A DNA stretch of 64,000 nucleotides, taken from contig JABFQV010000005.1 in assembly GCA_013141495.1 (NCBI GenBank), forward strand, positions 58,346 through 122,345, in the 5' to 3' direction. The notes beneath the pieces were generated by a model. It saw nothing but the letters and a program-made list of their open reading frames with translations, had not been told where the DNA came from and searched no databases. The stretch comes from Methylotenera sp. Its GTDB lineage: Bacteria > Pseudomonadota > Gammaproteobacteria > Burkholderiales > Methylophilaceae. Of the stretch, positions 63,945-64,000 are shown piece by piece (the stretch's first letter is position 1; every line of letters begins with the position of its first letter). The position numbers and the translations under genes are program-made.

Positions 63945-64000
63945 GAGGGCTCTTTAATTTACCAACTATATACCCTCACCTTTTTAGGGGGAGGGTTAGG

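Noticed and set aside
1..64000. tRNA or rRNA gene
   Set aside because: No cloverleaf with TTCGA-type T loop or conserved rRNA word was noticed on either strand, and the island does not abut a tRNA; a tRNAscan search would be decisive.

Overview
The window reads as a chromosomal segment of a betaproteobacterium, most likely a methylotroph of the Methylophilaceae. That placement is an inference. It rests on the moderate, fairly AT-leaning base composition, on gene orders usual in betaproteobacteria (rpsP-rimM-trmD-rplS, tol-pal next to ruv, aspS-DUF502-fmdB, glnA-ntrBC), and on a periplasmic SoxYZ-like carrier of the type known beside quinoprotein alcohol dehydrogenases. No rRNA or tRNA gene was seen to settle it. 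Nearly everything from 1 to 47.4 kb is on the minus strand; uvrA, glnA, ntrB and ntrC are the main plus-strand genes. Layout, left to right. 0-5 kb: C-terminally cut xerD, ogt, the rplS-trmD-rimM-rpsP operon (S16 has a long Ala-rich tail), a small inverted-repeat element, and queC/queE. 5-16.4 kb: cpoB, pal, tolB, tolA, tolR, tolQ, ybgC, then ruvB, ruvA and ruvC interleaved with a permease, a prenyltransferase and a nuclease-like gene, then yebC. 16.5-28.4 kb: exporter, SnoaL-like protein, MarR with a clear autoregulatory operator, CBS protein, trhP, yjbQ, a second copy of the inverted-repeat element, SoxYZ-like carrier, VOC protein, apt, a lone Mrr-type nuclease, aspS, DUF502, fmdB and a DAHP synthase with a terminator in its leader. 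28.4-45.4 kb is a genomic island, AT-rich and all on the minus strand. From its right end it holds a four-gene recombinase cassette (three tyrosine-recombinase-like proteins and a small coiled-coil partner), a complete type I restriction system in the order hsdR-hsdM-hsdS, then an overlapping unrecognised 582-residue gene with an R-x4-H motif near its C-terminus, a 48-residue ORF, a Schlafen/AlbA_2-type ATP-binding protein, and finally a coiled-coil membrane protein with a small zinc-finger protein. Repeats containing GTAAACAAA occur at both ends. I think this is the best candidate for an undescribed system: a recombinase-carried defence island whose restriction operon includes possible second-line effectors. 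45.4-64 kb returns to core genes: ssb, an MFS transporter, uvrA, an HDOD protein, mtgA, aroE, a rhodanese, glnA behind a textbook sigma-54/NtrC promoter, a DUF4124 protein, and ntrB and ntrC split by a 174-bp inverted-repeat element with a 5-bp target duplication. Then come a REP-associated (Y1) transposase with GGGTCAGAC repeats around it and around a DUF4258/DUF2283 gene pair, a porin, a RelE/HigB-like toxin with its antitoxin, and dgt.
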